Positions 43,419-45,742 of a DNA stretch of 45,742 nucleotides are shown in pieces. The stretch is from assembly GCA_002261195.1 (NCBI GenBank), contig MVBO01000117.1:1-45742 (forward strand), given 5' to 3'. Every line of letters begins with the position of its first letter. Within the stretch, counting starts at the first letter, position 1. Both the position numbers and the translations under genes were made by a program. This stretch comes from Bifiguratus adelaidae (lineage: Eukaryota; Mucoromycota; Endogonomycetes; Endogonales). Under the pieces are notes generated by a model. It had not been told where the DNA came from, made no database searches, and saw only the letters and a list, made by a program, of their open reading frames with translations.

Positions 43419-44444
43419 ATGTCTTTTAGCGCGTTCGTCCTGGAGTACCTCTTTCCAGGGTCCGCGTTGACCAACTCTCTCTTGGCAACCGCCTACATTT
43501 CGCTCTTTCCTAACCTCTTGCTGTACTTTGTGCCGCCAGATATCGATACAGCGTCTCTCAACACGCTCGTGGCTTTTGCAGTCGGTGGTTTGTTAGGCGA
43601 TGTCTTTCTACATTTGCTCCCCCATGCGTTCCTTGGAGAGCATTTCGAAGCAGATGCGGTGGTAGCTGTTGATGAACGCAAGAACGTCTTGGTGGGTCTT
43701 GGCATCTTTGTGGGATTAGCATTCTTTTATGTGATGGATAAGGGCATGCGGGTGTTGAATGGTGGAGATGGACAACACGCGCATGGTCACACGCACGCGG
43801 TCGAGAGTTCAGGGCATTCAACAGGTGTTCAAGAGCATACGACGGAGGCCAAGAAACGCGGAAAGAAGGCCAAGAAGGGAGAAGAAGAAGACGATAAAGA
43901 CAACGCCGTGGATCACAAGCCGACGTCGTCCATCAAACTCTCTGCGTACCTCAATCTCTTTGCCGATGCGACCCACAACTTTACCGACGGTCTTGCCCTG
44001 TCTGCTTCTTTCTACGCGTCACCGGCGGTTGGCGCCACCACTGCCGTGGCCGTCTTCTTTCACGAGATCCCCCATGAAGTAGGTGACTATGCGATCCTCA
44101 TCCAATCCGGCTTTTCCAAACAACGCGCCATGATGGCTCAATTCACGACAGCAGTGGGTGCCTTTCTGGGTACCTTGGCTGGTATTGCGATTGAAGAGAC
44201 GCAGCAGGATTTCTCGGTCGTCAAAGGAGCTGGGATTGCAGGCACCGATTTACGATGGGGTGATTTGGTCATTCCCTTCACGGCCGGAGGCTTTCTCTAC
44301 ATTGCGACTGTAGGCGTAATCCCAGAGTTGTTGCAGGTCTCTGGCCACTTTCGTAAAGACGCTAGACAAATGATGTATGAAATCGTGGCTTTATCGGTTG
44401 GATTGGGCATGATGGCTTTCATTGCTTGGTCTGAAGCCACCTAG
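43419..44444 (+). CDS. YKE4: ZIP-family zinc transporter (Yke4/SLC39A7-SLC39A13 type)
   Basis: Intronless 341-aa membrane protein moving zinc from the ER/Golgi or secretory lumen to the cytosol. About eight hydrophobic segments; the N-terminal two include LVAFAVGGLLGDVFLHLLPH. The cytosolic loop between spans 3 and 4 is His-rich (GDGQHAHGHTHAVESSGHS) followed by a Lys/Glu-rich stretch. The metal-binding span 4 reads LFADATHNFTDGLALSASF, and span 5 contains the LZT-subfamily motif HEIPHEVGDYAIL. The C-terminus is FIAWSEAT. Start ATG is 14 bp from the COG7 start. The glutaredoxin-like gene begins 6 bp after its stop. Confidence 0.94.
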   Translation: MSFSAFVLEYLFPGSALTNSLLATAYISLFPNLLLYFVPPDIDTASLNTLVAFAVGGLLGDVFLHLLPHAFLGEHFEADAVVAVDERKNVLVGLGIFVGLAFFYVMDKGMRVLNGGDGQHAHGHTHAVESSGHSTGVQEHTTEAKKRGKKAKKGEEEDDKDNAVDHKPTSSIKLSAYLNLFADATHNFTDGLALSASFYASPAVGATTAVAVFFHEIPHEVGDYAILIQSGFSKQRAMMAQFTTAVGAFLGTLAGIAIEETQQDFSVVKGAGIAGTDLRWGDLVIPFTAGGFLYIATVGVIPELLQVSGHFRKDARQMMYEIVALSVGLGMMAFIAWSEAT

Positions 44445-44450
44445 ATATAA

Positions 44451-44757
44451 ATGTTGCGGTTGAAGTTGTTCTCGTCACCAACGTGTTCGCTATGTGCTAC
44501 GGCCAAGCAGTCTATTGAGCGGGTACAGCAACGGGTAAGTGCTGGAGAAAGTGTAATAGTGATGCGCTGAGTCATGGCAGGTGGCGGTCCCCACCACGTT
44601 AAAGGTCATTCACATCAACACGCAAGAATGTCCACCTGACTTGTCGCAAAAGTACATGTTTGATATACCGGTCGTTCATCTCAACGACGAGTTCTTGTGT
44701 ATGCACAGGGTGGATGAGGCATGGTTGGAACAGAAGCTCAAGGAAGCAGCCCAATAG
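44451..44757 (+). CDS. Glutaredoxin-like protein (DUF836 type)
   Basis: Exons 44451-44534 and 44581-44757 give 86 aa. The N-terminal beta strand and active site LRLKLFSSPTCSLCATAKQS carry C12-x2-C15; the fold continues with LKVIHINTQE and the cis-Pro motif FDIPVVHLNDEFL, ending in helix VDEAWLEQKLKEAAQ. Small thiol-disulfide family (yeast YDR286C-like) whose substrates are unknown. Only 6 bp (ATATAA) separate the ZIP stop from this ATG, so the gene either uses a promoter inside the ZIP gene or is carried on a two-gene transcript. Confidence 0.88.
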
Positions 44758-44870
44758 TATATCCCATTTATTAGATGGAGCGAGACTGTAGCTCAAGGAG
44801 AAGAGAGAGAAAGTGAGAGAGAGAGTGGCAGGCAACTGTGAAAAAGAAACGAAAAACAAGATATCCAAAC

Positions 44871-45742
44871 TTAAGCGTCTGACTTGGCCAGTGGGGCACT
44901 TGCAGCAGCATGGGAAGCCGATGGCTCTTGCGGTGTGGGGGAACGTCCAGCGTCGTGCTTGCCCTCTCCGGGATGAACATGTTCTACACTTTCTTGTGCC
45001 TGCGTTTCCTGTCCATGGTCGTAGTCATGCTCGTGACCTGGATAGTCATGCTTGTGGTAATATTCGGGTGGATAATCATGACGGTATCCCATCGGAGGTT
45101 GGCTCGCACGAGGATCGTACACATAATCGTGAGGATGATGATGATGGTGGTAATGATAGTCGTCATGAGGATCTTGGCCATTGCCATTCATGCCAGAGTA
45201 ATGGTGATGAGGAGGAGGCGGAGGATGATGAGGATGATGAGGATGATGGGGTGGAGGGGCGTGGTGGGCGGGCGGATGTCCATAGGGAGTGTAGATGGGA
45301 GCTTCGTCACCGGTACCACTGGAATTGGACATCATGCTCGCTTGGGAATCCTGTCGCATGCGTGCATGCCAGGGATCTTCGCGATGCGTCGGCGGACCTT
45401 GAGGCATATGTTTGTGAGCGGGATCGGGAGAAATGTATTCTCCATTTCCATAATAGGCTTCACCCGCTTCAGAACGCGTTACTTCTTCATTCTTGTAGCC
45501 AGTTGGAGGATGAGCATCGGAGGTTTGAGGAGGAGGAGGCAAGGCTTGAGAATGCGGAGGCGGTGGGTATCCATGTGGAGGTGGTTGATCGCCCGGTCGA
45601 ATAGGCGCACCAGGAACGGGAGAGAACTGCGCATAGCCAGAATAGTGAGGATAGGAGGGATAGGGGTAGTCGACAGCACCATTGGGAGTACTGGGGGCGC
45701 TTCTGGGACCGGAAAAATGAGGATAACGTCCATCAGCACCAC
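44871..45742 (-). CDS. Pro/His/Tyr-rich disordered protein (5' end beyond window)
   Basis: Open in one frame from the window edge to the stop at 44,871, at least 290 aa; the N-terminus lies outside. Composition is extreme in Pro, His, Tyr, Gly and Ser, with runs such as PPHHPHHPHHPPPPPHHHY and DDYHYHHHHHPHDYVYDP and spaced Tyr motifs (GRYPHFSG, YPYPSYPHYSGY). A possible phospho motif is DAGRSPTPQEPS near the end. This is the kind of tail found in disordered transcription or RNA-binding proteins, or a histidine-rich metal binder; no domain is visible, so no function is assigned. It is convergent with the glutaredoxin-like gene (113 bp). Confidence 0.75.
   Translation of the reverse strand, partial: GADGRYPHFSGPRSAPSTPNGAVDYPYPSYPHYSGYAQFSPVPGAPIRPGDQPPPHGYPPPPHSQALPPPPQTSDAHPPTGYKNEEVTRSEAGEAYYGNGEYISPDPAHKHMPQGPPTHREDPWHARMRQDSQASMMSNSSGTGDEAPIYTPYGHPPAHHAPPPHHPHHPHHPPPPPHHHYSGMNGNGQDPHDDYHYHHHHHPHDYVYDPRASQPPMGYRHDYPPEYYHKHDYPGHEHDYDHGQETQAQESVEHVHPGEGKHDAGRSPTPQEPSASHAAASAPLAKSDA

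Noticed and set aside
44813-45604. 263-codon plus-strand frame opposite the Pro/His-rich gene
   Set aside because: Antisense shadow of a repetitive low-complexity coding sequence with no domain of its own.

Overview
This is a nuclear segment of a fungal genome. Small spliceosomal introns (about 40-80 nt, GT-AG with some GC-AG) interrupt almost every gene. Fungal hallmarks include a Fungal_trans-domain protein, a Kre9/Knh-type wall protein, Pep4, Ivy1, Mdm31 and Spt3. Intron density, very short intergenic gaps and a fused chorismate mutase-prephenate dehydratase suggest an early-diverging ('zygomycete'-grade) fungus, but this is inference; no species can be named. I rebuilt gene models by hand. 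For almost every multi-exon gene the summed exon length is a multiple of three and the product matches the family's usual size.

Layout. 0-6.3 kb: LPA acyltransferase (+), GINS subunit Psf2 (-), ribosomal protein eL6 (-), Arf1 (-), vacuolar aspartic proteinase Pep4 (+). 6.4-11.6 kb: small RGG protein (-), PIG-A (-), Rtt103/RPRD-like CID protein (+), bifunctional P-protein (-). 11.6-17 kb: gene-poor block with an initiator tRNA-Met and frame-broken remnants of one repeated minus-strand gene family. 17-28.7 kb: GPI-anchored wall-type protein (-), WKF protein (-), intronless transcription-factor-like protein (+), acyl-CoA synthetase (+), NAC-beta (+), Tma46/ZC3H15 (-), Dcg1-like racemase with a frame break (+), Ivy1 (-). 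28.7-36.8 kb: unknown disordered protein (-), Mdm31 (+), a small membrane protein with an early in-frame stop (-), Apc4 (-), PIG-P (+). 37-45.7 kb: secreted cysteine-rich repeat preproprotein with about 13 Kex2-type sites (+), Spt3 (-), Mhf1/CENP-S (+), Cog7 (-), ZIP zinc transporter (+), glutaredoxin-like protein (+), edge-truncated Pro/His/Tyr-rich protein (-).

Themes. (1) The strongest candidate for an undescribed system is the intronless secreted protein at 36,981-38,546: a signal peptide, five Cys-rich modules and short basic spacers, each bounded by KR/RR, suggesting a polyprotein cut into many peptides. (2) Divergent genes share extremely small start-to-start gaps (about 6-61 bp), so 5' leaders must overlap or be nearly absent. 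(3) At least five introns use GC-AG ends, a high share. (4) Two subunits of one enzyme, GPI-GlcNAc transferase (PIG-A and PIG-P), lie 27 kb apart, each in a divergent pair. Most other genes are unrelated housekeeping functions.
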